Source: a virus. Taken from it: a DNA stretch of 30,255 bases. Position numbers and translations under genes: made by a program. Positions 6,582 to 12,389 of the stretch are shown here, in pieces. The stretch is from the IMG/VR virus record IMGVR_UViG_3300024346_000352, positions 1 to 30,255 of that record; one strand, 5' to 3'. The first letter of the stretch is position 1, and every line of letters starts with the position of its first letter. The notes below the pieces were generated by a model, which was given only the letters and a program-made list of their open reading frames with translations, ran no database searches and was not told the DNA's origin.

Positions 6582-6739
6582 GTAGCACCTCGCAAGCAGT
6601 CTTGGTAATCCATAGTTGAAACGATTGCATACAAAGCAAACAAAGTAACTGCCGCTAGAATGCCCTTGATACTGTCGCGCTTCTCTGTAGCTTGGCTATC
6701 TCTGCGCTTGATATCCATGTAAGTTAATTGATGTTCCAT
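6575..6739 (-). CDS. 54-residue small membrane protein
   Basis: This short frame begins MEHQLTYMDIKRRDSQATEK and has one clear hydrophobic helix, IKGILAAVTLFALYAIVSTM (about 24-43), then a short tail with two cysteines (DYQDCLRGATC). An AAGGGG ribosome site lies 7 nt before the ATG. The stop overlaps the next start by 7 nt. The strong ribosome site, tight coupling and coherent topology support a real gene. The positive charge before the helix predicts N-in orientation, with the Cys-containing tail in the periplasm. Function unknown. Confidence 0.7.
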   Translation of the reverse strand: MEHQLTYMDIKRRDSQATEKRDSIKGILAAVTLFALYAIVSTMDYQDCLRGATC

Positions 6740-6756
6740 AGTATTCCCCTTGATTA

Positions 6757-6787
6757 GTTGCCCCCTTTCGGGGGCTGTTTGATTATT
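6757..6787 (-). repeat. stop-codon/hairpin spacer element, copy 1
   Basis: A spacer starting inside the stop codon of the 107-residue gene: AATAATCAAAC, then hairpin GCCCCC-GAAA-GGGGGC (6775-6760) and CAAC. On the minus strand it has a GNRA tetraloop and no T-tract, so it should not terminate; a Shine-Dalgarno for the next gene follows. An almost identical copy is at 12599-12629. It may stabilise or process mRNA, or block antisense transcription. Confidence 0.6.
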
Positions 6788-7106
6788 TAGATGGCTTTCC
6801 GTTAGCTACAAATTCATCCCAGTGATCTTCTGCCCACTCATATAGTGGAATGTAGATAGTGTCTTCCCAAGCCTCATCATCTCTACAGTCTTTTTCAATA
6901 TAAACGGCTTTTTTAGCCTCTAGCGCGCCATAAGTACCTGCCGCTTCATGCTTGCTCCAACCTGCATCAATAAGAACGCTAACATCTGTCCAGATAAACT
7001 GATCGTCTTCTAAATCCATTGGGCGACCACCACCCATTCCAGTTAGGCATTCGTCAACCAAGTGAAGAGCGGCAAGTTTTTCGTTTTGAGTAAATTCGTA
7101 TTTCAT
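6783..7106 (-). CDS. 107-residue hypothetical protein
   Basis: An acidic protein with an early helix (NEKLAALHLVDECL), a GMGGGRPMDLEDD loop, and AGWSKHEAAGTYGALEAKKA near 48-67, which could be a winged-helix-like core. The C-terminal third is rich in Trp, Asp and Glu. The ATG has TAAGGA upstream and is preceded by a perfect TATAAT box, so it starts its own transcript. It is followed by the repeated hairpin spacer. Not recognised. Confidence 0.75.
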   Translation of the reverse strand: MKYEFTQNEKLAALHLVDECLTGMGGGRPMDLEDDQFIWTDVSVLIDAGWSKHEAAGTYGALEAKKAVYIEKDCRDDEAWEDTIYIPLYEWAEDHWDEFVANGKPSK

Positions 7107-7156
7107 GTGTGTATTCCTTATGTATTTGATTAATATGTACCCATAGTAAAGGAAAC

Positions 7157-7181
7157 ATTATACATTGTAAACACTTTTATT
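7157..7181 (-). promoter_or_regulatory. promoter with shared TGTTTACA element
   Basis: On the minus strand AATAAAAGTGTTTACA (7181-7166) is followed 3 bp later by a perfect -10 box TATAAT (7162-7157), about 50 bp before the 107-residue gene. No good -35 is present at 17 bp, so an activator or regulator may bind TGTTTACA. The same 16-mer, with one difference, lies at 10588-10573 before another gene. Confidence 0.45.
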
Positions 7182-7190
7182 AACTTTATT

Positions 7191-7622
7191 TTAATATTCG
7201 CCTATTCTGTACTCTTCATCTTTGATTTTTTCCTTTAATTCCCTCTGAAATTCGATCACTTCTACCCTGTTAAACTTGGGTGCAGGTCTCCATGCTAGTT
7301 TTTGCATCGCTCTAATACGCCTAGCTCCGTACATATCTTCCATGTAGATGCGGTAGGCTTCCTGTATTTTGGTAGTCTTCATACCATACAAATTGCACAC
7401 GGCACATTGGGGTGAAATATTTTGCTCGAACAGCTTAAAAACAGTGTGTCTTCTGCTGTAAAAGTGACCCCCTTGCATAGCCTTATAGTGATCTACCTTG
7501 CCGCAGGTTACGCACTGGCAGTAGCCGTTATCGTCTGAGGCTTTGAGCCTGACGTATCTTTGCAATAGCTTCGCGGCTTTCTCTACCTCTTGGGCTACTG
7601 TTGCTTTTTTGCGCTTTGCCAT
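7191..7622 (-). CDS. ninG: NinG/Rap-like recombination protein
   Basis: A 143-residue protein of the lambda NinG (Rap) family, a structure-specific endonuclease that acts on recombination intermediates. Order of motifs: basic N-terminal helix; CQCVTCG near 36-42; QGGHFYSRRH near 51-60 with the conserved His; FEQNISPQCAVCN near 65-77 with the second CxxC. The two cysteine pairs form a zinc site and the GGHF segment resembles an HNH-type active site. The C-terminal half is helical and basic. Lambda Rap is about 200 residues, so this is a short form. It sits one gene after the metallophosphoesterase in a recombination operon. Confidence 0.88.
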   Translation of the reverse strand: MAKRKKATVAQEVEKAAKLLQRYVRLKASDDNGYCQCVTCGKVDHYKAMQGGHFYSRRHTVFKLFEQNISPQCAVCNLYGMKTTKIQEAYRIYMEDMYGARRIRAMQKLAWRPAPKFNRVEVIEFQRELKEKIKDEEYRIGEY

Positions 7623-7829
7623 TTAATGCTCAGTAGTCTTAACAAGTATAATGGGCTGTGTACCAACTCCCATATCACAATAAGAACAAACACCATAAGC
7701 CACAAGATCGCTAGCAGTCCACAACTCAACCCAGCCACCACAAGTACTACAGAACTCTTTAGTAACTCGGATATCGTTTTCATCAGTTCCATCATCATCG
7801 CCCTCTGGGAATTTAATTACTCTGCTCAT
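7623..7829 (-). CDS. 68-residue zinc-ribbon protein
   Basis: A small acidic protein with two CxxC knuckles, CSTCGG near 27-32 and CSYCD near 48-52, the layout of a treble-clef or zinc-ribbon domain. It starts in a 4-nt ATGA overlap with the metallophosphoesterase gene and ends one base before NinG. Likely a DNA- or protein-binding accessory of the recombination module. No family name is recognised. Confidence 0.75.
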   Translation of the reverse strand: MSRVIKFPEGDDDGTDENDIRVTKEFCSTCGGWVELWTASDLVAYGVCSYCDMGVGTQPIILVKTTEH

Positions 7830-9007
7830 TTGACTGCATCCACGTTGATTTTCACTCTTGAATCTTCGCCATAGTCTTTATGGTAAACAATCGCTGTCAT
7901 AGATCTGTTTGCTCCGTATCCCGAATCGCTGTGCCATTGATCGGTAGAAGTCATGCTCGAAAAATGCTCGAAAATGAGAGTTCCTATCTCTTTAGACATT
8001 TGATGGTGTATGTGTCCCATGTGACAATATCTATGTTTACAGCGCGACCATTCTTCATCCAGATTAGTCACTACAGCTTGTAAAATCTGCTCGTGCTTTA
8101 CCCTATCACCATGATGATAGACAAATAAATTGTTCTCCCATTCCCAGTGCAGGAACTTTGAGTAGTTTTTAAGCACATCAACTCTAGGCTCTCGGTCGTA
8201 CAGTAGCTCTAAGCAACTAGATAGGTGACAAGCCATGTCAGAATCATGGTTGCCGCGAACATTAATTACCACTACTTCCTGATGTGTTTCTAGCATCTTA
8301 TCAATCAGAATCTGGAACAACCGACCTGCTAGTTTAAAGGTCTTTCCAATGCGTGTATCAACGTCTACTGGCGTTCCTGCTGTAGTGGTGTTGGCACTGC
8401 TATCAGCGTGAAAAAAATCACCTACGTTAACTAGAACACCTGTATGCGCGTTACCTACCCTTTGCGCCAACCGATCTACCGAGTTGCTTAATATCTTTGT
8501 AGCAATCTTAACATCCCAATCATTGTCATCAAACTTGGTATCTGAGTCAGCAAGCATCCCAAAATGGTGATCGCCTATCAGATACATGGCGCAATAGTCT
8601 TCATCTACCTCTTTAGGCGGCTTAGATGGCTTTTTAAGCCCTGTTATATCATCAACCAACCCATCCAATAGGGCTTCAATCTTTGCCCGCATATCGCGCT
8701 TAAGTGGTTCTTGGATAACCCATTGCAATGCAATCGACCCGTCTTCTTTAAATGCTGTAGAGATTCGTTTGGCTTCAAATCCCTCTGCGGTTTGGCGGGT
8801 TAGGTTTCGGTGTGGTGCTACACCTACGAGGGCGGCTTTGTGTTCTACCAGTTTGATACTGCGGTCAATTGATCTGCGGTTAATGCCTAGCTTCTCAGCG
8901 GCTTTAGAGTTTGAGCCGTATTCTATGACGGCTTTTAGGTACTCAATCTGTCTATCGGTTTTTGGTATGTCTAACTCTAACAGTGTTCTTGGGTCGATCT
9001 TATCCAT
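7826..9007 (-). CDS. HTH-metallophosphoesterase (SbcD/Mre11-like phosphodiesterase fold)
   Basis: A 393-residue two-part protein. Residues 1-75 contain a helix-turn-helix (AAEKLGINRRSIDRSIKLVE). From about 140 the metallophosphoesterase core shows all five blocks: GDHHFG, GDFFHAD, GNHDSD, HHGDRVKH and HMGHIHHQ, supplying the Asp, His and Asn ligands of a two-metal site. Such enzymes hydrolyse phosphodiesters; the DNA-binding domain and position between NinB and NinG point to nucleic-acid processing in recombination or replication. It lacks the capping domain of full SbcD and no SbcC ATPase is nearby, so it is probably a stand-alone nuclease. Substrate unknown. Confidence 0.88.
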   Translation of the reverse strand: MDKIDPRTLLELDIPKTDRQIEYLKAVIEYGSNSKAAEKLGINRRSIDRSIKLVEHKAALVGVAPHRNLTRQTAEGFEAKRISTAFKEDGSIALQWVIQEPLKRDMRAKIEALLDGLVDDITGLKKPSKPPKEVDEDYCAMYLIGDHHFGMLADSDTKFDDNDWDVKIATKILSNSVDRLAQRVGNAHTGVLVNVGDFFHADSSANTTTAGTPVDVDTRIGKTFKLAGRLFQILIDKMLETHQEVVVINVRGNHDSDMACHLSSCLELLYDREPRVDVLKNYSKFLHWEWENNLFVYHHGDRVKHEQILQAVVTNLDEEWSRCKHRYCHMGHIHHQMSKEIGTLIFEHFSSMTSTDQWHSDSGYGANRSMTAIVYHKDYGEDSRVKINVDAVK

Positions 9008-9010
9008 TCC

Positions 9011-9469
9011 CTATTGCTCCTGTTGATTTTTTAACTCCGCATATTCGCTTTCTCGCGGTATGGTTAGTTTTATCCCCTGCTCACTTGCCCAATGATAGCA
9101 CTGATCTAAGAAATGCACCATCTCGCCCTTGCCCAGTTGGCTACTGCGTTTAACCTGACCACTGATTTCGGTCTTGCTTATCCTGAAATCATCTGTGCCT
9201 AAGAATCTGCGCTTCAACCAGAGCTTCCACGCCTCTACTGGGTCGCCCTCTGCCACCTCAAAACCTTTCTTTTTCATACCCTTTACGATCTCCCTGCACC
9301 ACATATGCAACAGCGCATTTTGGTTTAGGCTTCTTGGGTTCTGATACAGCTCTAGCTTTACCGATAAAGGGGTGGTGAAATCCCAGTTGAGCATATCCTC
9401 AATTAGGAACTTCACCTTTTTATTGACTTCTTCTTTGTTGTTAAACTTCACAAATGCACCCTCTGTCAT
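9011..9469 (-). CDS. ninB: NinB-like recombination protein
   Basis: A 152-residue protein of the lambda NinB (Orf) family, a recombination mediator that binds SSB and ssDNA and can replace RecFOR. The signature RSLNQNALLHMWCREIVKGM lies near 47-66, followed by AWKLWLKRRFLG and a C-terminal helix (HFLDQCYHWASEQGI). Length matches the family (about 145). It starts in an ATGA overlap with the preceding small gene and is followed directly by the metallophosphoesterase, giving a NinB-MPE-zinc ribbon-NinG cassette. Confidence 0.88.
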   Translation of the reverse strand: MTEGAFVKFNNKEEVNKKVKFLIEDMLNWDFTTPLSVKLELYQNPRSLNQNALLHMWCREIVKGMKKKGFEVAEGDPVEAWKLWLKRRFLGTDDFRISKTEISGQVKRSSQLGKGEMVHFLDQCYHWASEQGIKLTIPRESEYAELKNQQEQ

Positions 9470-9756
9470 ATCCTGCGACTAAGCCAGTTCTGTGAAATCT
9501 GATCTATAGGCTTTTCAAATCGACTGTAAACCCTATCAGTTTCATCTGACCAGATAGCACCATACTCTTTGGGTATGTTGTGCGACCTCAAAGGTCTCAA
9601 GTCCATATCAGTTACGTAAGTTTTGCCATAAAGCCTAGAATACAAACACTTGTAACCAACACCGGCAACCTTTGCAAAATGCTCATAGGTGTAAGACTCT
9701 CCGTTAACTAGCTCAGGGTGCTTACCCTTAAATGGTAGTTTTTTTATATTACCCAT
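9466..9756 (-). CDS. 96-residue hypothetical, possible DNA-binding protein
   Basis: A basic protein with a short helical segment YTYEHFAKVAGVGYKCLYSR that could be a helix-turn-helix, and a C-terminal tail ending in NWLSRRI. I choose the ATG at 9756, which shares a base with the preceding stop (TAATG) and has a strong AGGTGG site 5 nt upstream; an in-frame start at 9765 adds three residues. The neighbourhood is recombination and replication genes. Function not assigned. Confidence 0.7.
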   Translation of the reverse strand: MGNIKKLPFKGKHPELVNGESYTYEHFAKVAGVGYKCLYSRLYGKTYVTDMDLRPLRSHNIPKEYGAIWSDETDRVYSRFEKPIDQISQNWLSRRI

Positions 9757-9944
9757 TAGTGCCACCTCGCTAATCTTGTATTTTGTGTTTCATACCAAGA
9801 CTTTAGATCTTCAACTATTACATCATATTCTTCTTTCCATTCTGGACAGCTTCTTTGCTGTTTTGCAAAATCCTCTGCCTCTTCTTTAGTCTCAAAAAAA
9901 TAGTCTTCTACACCTACCCAAACAACCCAATTATCATCTTTCAT
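9756..9944 (-). CDS. 62-residue hypothetical protein
   Basis: A small acidic, aromatic-rich protein (six Trp): VVWVGVEDYFFETKEEAEDF suggests a short beta hairpin and helix. It starts in an ATGA overlap with the replication-type gene and ends with a shared TAATG. No motif is recognised. Translational coupling on both sides supports it as a real gene. Confidence 0.68.
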   Translation of the reverse strand: MKDDNWVVWVGVEDYFFETKEEAEDFAKQQRSCPEWKEEYDVIVEDLKSWYETQNTRLARWH

Positions 9945-10306
9945 GCTTTTCTCTCCCCATCCCAGTAGAAACCATACTTGCCCATGAAGTAATTAATCGC
10001 CCTGTTTTTTGCTTCTACGTTAGCAATCCACGACACATCAGCTAGGCTGTCTTCAATGTTCCTGTTCCTGATGCTATGGGTTTTTGATTTAACCTGCGGT
10101 GAGCCGCCCTTGTCTTGCGCTCTAGCCAACCAAGAATTAATAAACCTCTTTATGCCTTTAGGTGTTTTCCTGCGCGTAGGATTAGCATCAAGCCACGACT
10201 CCATTGCATTCAGTTCTTGGTAAACATTGATTGCAGGATAAGTCTTTTCCCATTGGATAATGTCTGCCTGATCTACCTCGTATGTATCTCCGTTATTTAG
10301 AAGCAT
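9941..10306 (-). CDS. replication protein, DnaT/lambda-O C-terminal type
   Basis: A 121-residue protein whose middle resembles the C-terminal block of phage replisome organisers and DnaT-like helicase loaders: IIQWEKTYPAINVYQELNAM, then WLDANPTRRKTPKGIKRFIN and SWLARAQDKGG. It lacks the N-terminal winged-helix origin-binding domain of larger homologues; the preceding 74-residue HTH gene could supply it. I choose the ATG at 10306 (GGGTGAT upstream, 14-nt overlap with the previous gene); an in-frame start at 10348 would add 14 residues deeper in that gene. A role in recruiting the host helicase is inferred. Confidence 0.65.
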   Translation of the reverse strand: MLLNNGDTYEVDQADIIQWEKTYPAINVYQELNAMESWLDANPTRRKTPKGIKRFINSWLARAQDKGGSPQVKSKTHSIRNRNIEDSLADVSWIANVEAKNRAINYFMGKYGFYWDGERKA

Positions 10307-10517
10307 TGTTATCACCCATATAGTATTCAGCGACACTACATTTTTCATCGTATCGGTTGGTTACTGTAATCATCTTCTTCTGGATTGGATGCCCTAGCTC
10401 TTTAAGCTCAAAGATTCTAGCGGCTACCTGTGTAATGCCTAGCTCATTAAAAGCATTTAGGCAGGTTAGTTTTTTCCCATCTACTAAGTACTGTAGAACT
10501 CTTGATATCTGTGTCAT
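10293..10517 (-). CDS. 74-residue helix-turn-helix protein
   Basis: The segment LVDGKKLTCLNAFNELGITQ followed by AARIFELKELGHPIQKK matches the phage helix-turn-helix family HTH_39: a Leu-Thr start, an Ala-rich helix, a turn, then ARI..L...GH.I. A C-terminal beta segment ends in EYYMGD. AGGAGTTATAAAA precedes the ATG. It is the first gene after the long non-coding region 10518-10920 and overlaps the replication-type gene, so it may act as an origin-binding or regulatory partner. Confidence 0.75.
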   Translation of the reverse strand: MTQISRVLQYLVDGKKLTCLNAFNELGITQVAARIFELKELGHPIQKKMITVTNRYDEKCSVAEYYMGDNNASK

Positions 10518-10572
10518 TTTTATAACTCCTATGGCTCGGACTAGCCTCGCCTGATTATGTTAATAGTTATTG

Positions 10573-10588
10573 TGTAAACATTTTTATT
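10573..10588 (-). promoter_or_regulatory. TGTTTACA element upstream of the HTH gene
   Basis: AATAAAAATGTTTACA on the minus strand, identical in 15 of 16 positions to the element at 7181-7166. It lies 56 bp before the ATG of the 74-residue HTH gene, a position similar to that of the other copy. TGT..ACA ends give it a partial dyad. A nearby TTGAAT/AACTAT pair is a weak promoter only. Confidence 0.4.
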
Positions 10589-10821
10589 CAAACACGTTTC
10601 ACCCTTTAACTACGCAAAGTTAAAAATTCGATCAAAGGGCAAAGCGACTTCGCGGTTGTTTCGTTATCGTATCGAATATCTAATCTATCCATTAGCAGAA
10701 ACCGATCTGCATCAGGGGCTATGTCAAGAGGGTCAACTTCGCTCTGGCGTTTAATTTAAGAGATTCACCAGCCTCTAGCCCGATAACTAAAGTGCGAAAA
10801 AAAGAAAGGAGATGTTACAAG

Positions 10822-10896
10822 ACAGTAAAATACTGTGTTAGACTAACCTTTCTGTATCCGCAAATACAGTATTGCAAGAATACTTGCATTTGTAAA
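10822..10896 (-). promoter_or_regulatory. cluster of five palindromes with embedded promoter
   Basis: Within 67 bp lie ACAGTA-aaa-TACTGT (10822-10836), GTTAG-a-CTAAC (10837-10847), CTGTAT-ccgcaa-ATACAG (10852-10869), AATAC-a-GTATT (10863-10873) and TGCAAG-aata-CTTGCA (10873-10888), written on the plus strand. On the minus strand TTTACA (10896-10891, 5/6) and AATACT (10873-10868, 4/6) are 17 bp apart, with the last palindrome filling the spacer. The half-site ATACTGT/ACAGTAT recurs. This looks like a multi-operator region, probably for the Cro-like protein just upstream. Confidence 0.5.
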
Positions 10897-10897
10897 G

Positions 10898-10922
10898 CCC
10901 CCTTAACAGGGGGTTTTCTTTT
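10898..10922 (+). terminator. plus-oriented rho-independent terminator
   Basis: CCCCC-TTAACA-GGGGG followed by TTTTCTTTT reads as a terminator on the plus strand. On the minus strand the hairpin is followed only by CTTTAC, so leftward genes can read through, at least partly. It would stop any rightward transcript arising in the palindrome region before it enters the HTH gene antisense. Confidence 0.6.
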
Positions 10923-11115
10923 ATAGCCCGATAAACTCATCTAAATTGTATTCTAAGGCACTGCAAATCTTAATGGCAGTGTCTAACCTCACATTGGTTT
11001 TATTGCGCCAGATGTTAACCTGTTGCCTGTGAACGCCAACTAACCTTGCAAGCTGTGAACTGTTTACGTTTTTTTCCTGTTGTGCCTTCTTTAAGCATTC
11101 GCCAAAATCTATCAT
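10921..11115 (-). CDS. Cro/CI-type helix-turn-helix regulator
   Basis: A 64-residue, single-domain XRE-family protein. Helices 2-3 are SSQLARLVGVHRQQVNIWRN (about residues 19-38), followed by LDTAIKICSALEYNLDEFIG, the usual end of this fold. The ATG at 11115 has AGGAG 8 nt upstream; an in-frame start at 11163 or 11166 would add a 16-17-residue extension without family resemblance. With no C-terminal cleavage or oligomerisation domain it is Cro-like rather than CI-like. The palindromes just beyond its stop are candidate operators. Confidence 0.85.
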   Translation of the reverse strand: MIDFGECLKKAQQEKNVNSSQLARLVGVHRQQVNIWRNKTNVRLDTAIKICSALEYNLDEFIGL

Positions 11116-11178
11116 TGGGTTTTCTCCTGTGGTATATTGTCGGTGATGGTTTTCCCCAATCATCACTCCTATGGTTTA

Positions 11179-11202
11179 CCCGCCCTTCGGGGCGGGGTTT
11201 TT
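11179..11202 (+). terminator. plus-oriented UUCG-loop terminator hairpin
   Basis: CCCGCCC-TTCG-GGGCGGG followed by GTTTTT on the plus strand: a very stable hairpin with a cUUCGg tetraloop and a T-run. On the minus strand the T-run is replaced by TAAACC, so it should not stop leftward transcription. It sits between the SSB-like stop and the ribosome site before the HTH gene, the same placement as the GAAA hairpins at 6757 and 12599. Confidence 0.6.
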
Positions 11203-11204
11203 AA

Positions 11205-11528
11205 CTAGAACGGAATGTCATCTTCTAGTAAATCAGCTTCCTGCATTACCTGTTTAACTTTCCCAGAGTTACCATATTCGCTAGTGCCATCAGGTGAACT
11301 GCTGTCTGTATAGAACACTTTCACATTGCCAAGAATAGGCGTTTTCTCTTTAGCCTCGCGCTCTTCTTTGGTCTGGCTTTGGCTGATAAAGCCATTGTTC
11401 TCGTACTGGTCAGCAACCGCAGTATCAACAAAGGTGGTCAGGTCTAGATAAGTTCCTTTCGTGCCCTTGTACAGTCGTGATTTATCAATCTTGGTTACGT
11501 CAATTCTTACGTTAATTCCTACTTTCAT
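11205..11528 (-). CDS. single-stranded DNA-binding-like protein
   Basis: A 107-residue protein ending in an acidic tip, DLLEDDIPF, the C-terminal tail by which bacterial and phage SSBs contact partner proteins. The N-terminal 35 residues look like beta strands (INVRIDVTKI, KGTYLDLTTFV), compatible with a small OB fold, followed by a charged linker. It follows ERF in the same operon, and ERF/SSB pairs are common in phages. It is not a typical SSB sequence, so the assignment rests on the tail, size and context. Confidence 0.7.
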   Translation of the reverse strand: MKVGINVRIDVTKIDKSRLYKGTKGTYLDLTTFVDTAVADQYENNGFISQSQTKEEREAKEKTPILGNVKVFYTDSSSPDGTSEYGNSGKVKQVMQEADLLEDDIPF

Positions 11529-11539
11529 TTTTACTTCTC

Positions 11540-12163
11540 CTAGTTGGCTTGTCTAAATTCAGGTAGTTTCATTATGGCGCGTTCTTGAGTAGTGAACACC
11601 CCACCTTTGCTTGGTGCTTTCCATAGCAGTTGTTTTTCTGTGTCGCTTAACTCTTTCCATGCCTCGTTAGCTGTCGAATAATCATTAACCGCTATGCCGT
11701 CTTTGATAGCTTTAACGCTAGGCAGTAGGTCAACAATCATATCCTGATATTCTTGGGTTTTGGTTTGCTCTGATCTAAGCATAGCTGACTCTGCATCGTC
11801 ATCGGCAGTTGGAATACCTGCGATAGATTGCAATGCATAACGTCTTGCGTAGGTGATCGCTGAACCTGCGGCTTGTGGGTCTTGCTTTACGATAGGCAGT
11901 ACAAATTCTGACTCTATCCATTGACCTGAAACGTGCATCAGTCTAGTGGCTACACCTACACCAGTCTCACTGTTAACAGGAAACTGTGTATAGCTTAATC
12001 CGTTATCTGTGAAAGGCTGTTTGATTGCCTTGATAACTGACGTTAAATCAGCGTAGCTAGACTTGAAAAAAGGGTTAGAGCTGTCTTTAACAGCACCCCC
12101 CATTTGACCTTGCGCCAAGCATAAAGCTAATGCAATCTCATTAGTTTCTTCACTATATTTCAT
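11540..12163 (-). CDS. erf: ERF-family single-strand annealing protein
   Basis: A 207-residue P22 Erf-like recombinase, which anneals complementary ssDNA during recombination-dependent replication and genome circularisation. Family signatures: MGGAVKDSSNPFFKSSYADL near 21-40, IKQPFTDNGLSYTQ, and DPQAAGSAITYARRYAL followed by GIPTADDDAE near 95-125. The C-terminal third is divergent, as usual. I choose the ATG at 12163, 7 nt after GGGAG; a TTG at 12169 is too close to it. It overlaps the preceding gene by 11 nt. The SSB-like gene follows. Confidence 0.93.
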   Translation of the reverse strand: MKYSEETNEIALALCLAQGQMGGAVKDSSNPFFKSSYADLTSVIKAIKQPFTDNGLSYTQFPVNSETGVGVATRLMHVSGQWIESEFVLPIVKQDPQAAGSAITYARRYALQSIAGIPTADDDAESAMLRSEQTKTQEYQDMIVDLLPSVKAIKDGIAVNDYSTANEAWKELSDTEKQLLWKAPSKGGVFTTQERAIMKLPEFRQAN

Positions 12164-12389
12164 TTTCAATCTCCCATGTTTTTAGTTCTTCATATATGGC
12201 TTTTCTTGTGTAAACAGCACCATCAGATGTTTTTTCACCTTGTAGTGCCATTGTTAAGTAAGTTGCGGCTTTCTCAAGACCCATGTCGCCATAAACCTGA
12301 CGAGCGAACCTGTAAGTTTCTTCATCATTTGTTAACCATAAGCTGACATTCCAAGCGTTCCAACTTCTATGCCCGTTATATTTTTTCAT
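12153..12389 (-). CDS. DUF7249-like small protein
   Basis: A 78-residue protein beginning MKKYNGHRSWNAWNVSLWLT followed by NDEETYRFARQ. This is the NG...(Y/A)WNV.LW..NDE signature of a small family widespread in phages and occasionally named DUF7249. Function is unknown; the Trp-rich N terminus and helical C terminus are conserved. It overlaps both neighbours by 11-14 nt. Confidence 0.8.
   Translation of the reverse strand: MKKYNGHRSWNAWNVSLWLTNDEETYRFARQVYGDMGLEKAATYLTMALQGEKTSDGAVYTRKAIYEELKTWEIENEI

Larger units (their letters stand above)
10518..10920. other. 403-bp intergenic region, candidate control region
   Basis: The longest stretch without a convincing gene. It contains the palindrome cluster at 10822-10888, a plus-oriented terminator hairpin at its right end, the TGTTTACA element near its left end, and a TTTAACT/AGTTAAA hairpin around 10605-10624. 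A 28-codon frame (10692-10606) starting MDRLDIRYDNETTAKSL is open but has no ribosome site. It could hold the replication origin, since an HTH gene and a replication-type gene follow, but I see no clear iterons. Confidence 0.5.

Noticed and set aside
7595-7798. Minus-strand hydrophobic 67-codon frame
   Set aside because: It overlaps the zinc-ribbon gene, which has coherent CxxC pairs and coupled start and stop; the hydrophobic frame is a shadow.
10805-10843. Plus-strand mini-ORF after AAGGAG
   Set aside because: The ATG follows the ribosome-like site with no spacing and the frame stops after nine codons.
10921-11202. Complete lysogeny switch (CI plus integrase)
   Set aside because: Only a Cro-sized HTH protein is present; there is no cleavable repressor, excisionase or recombinase in the window.
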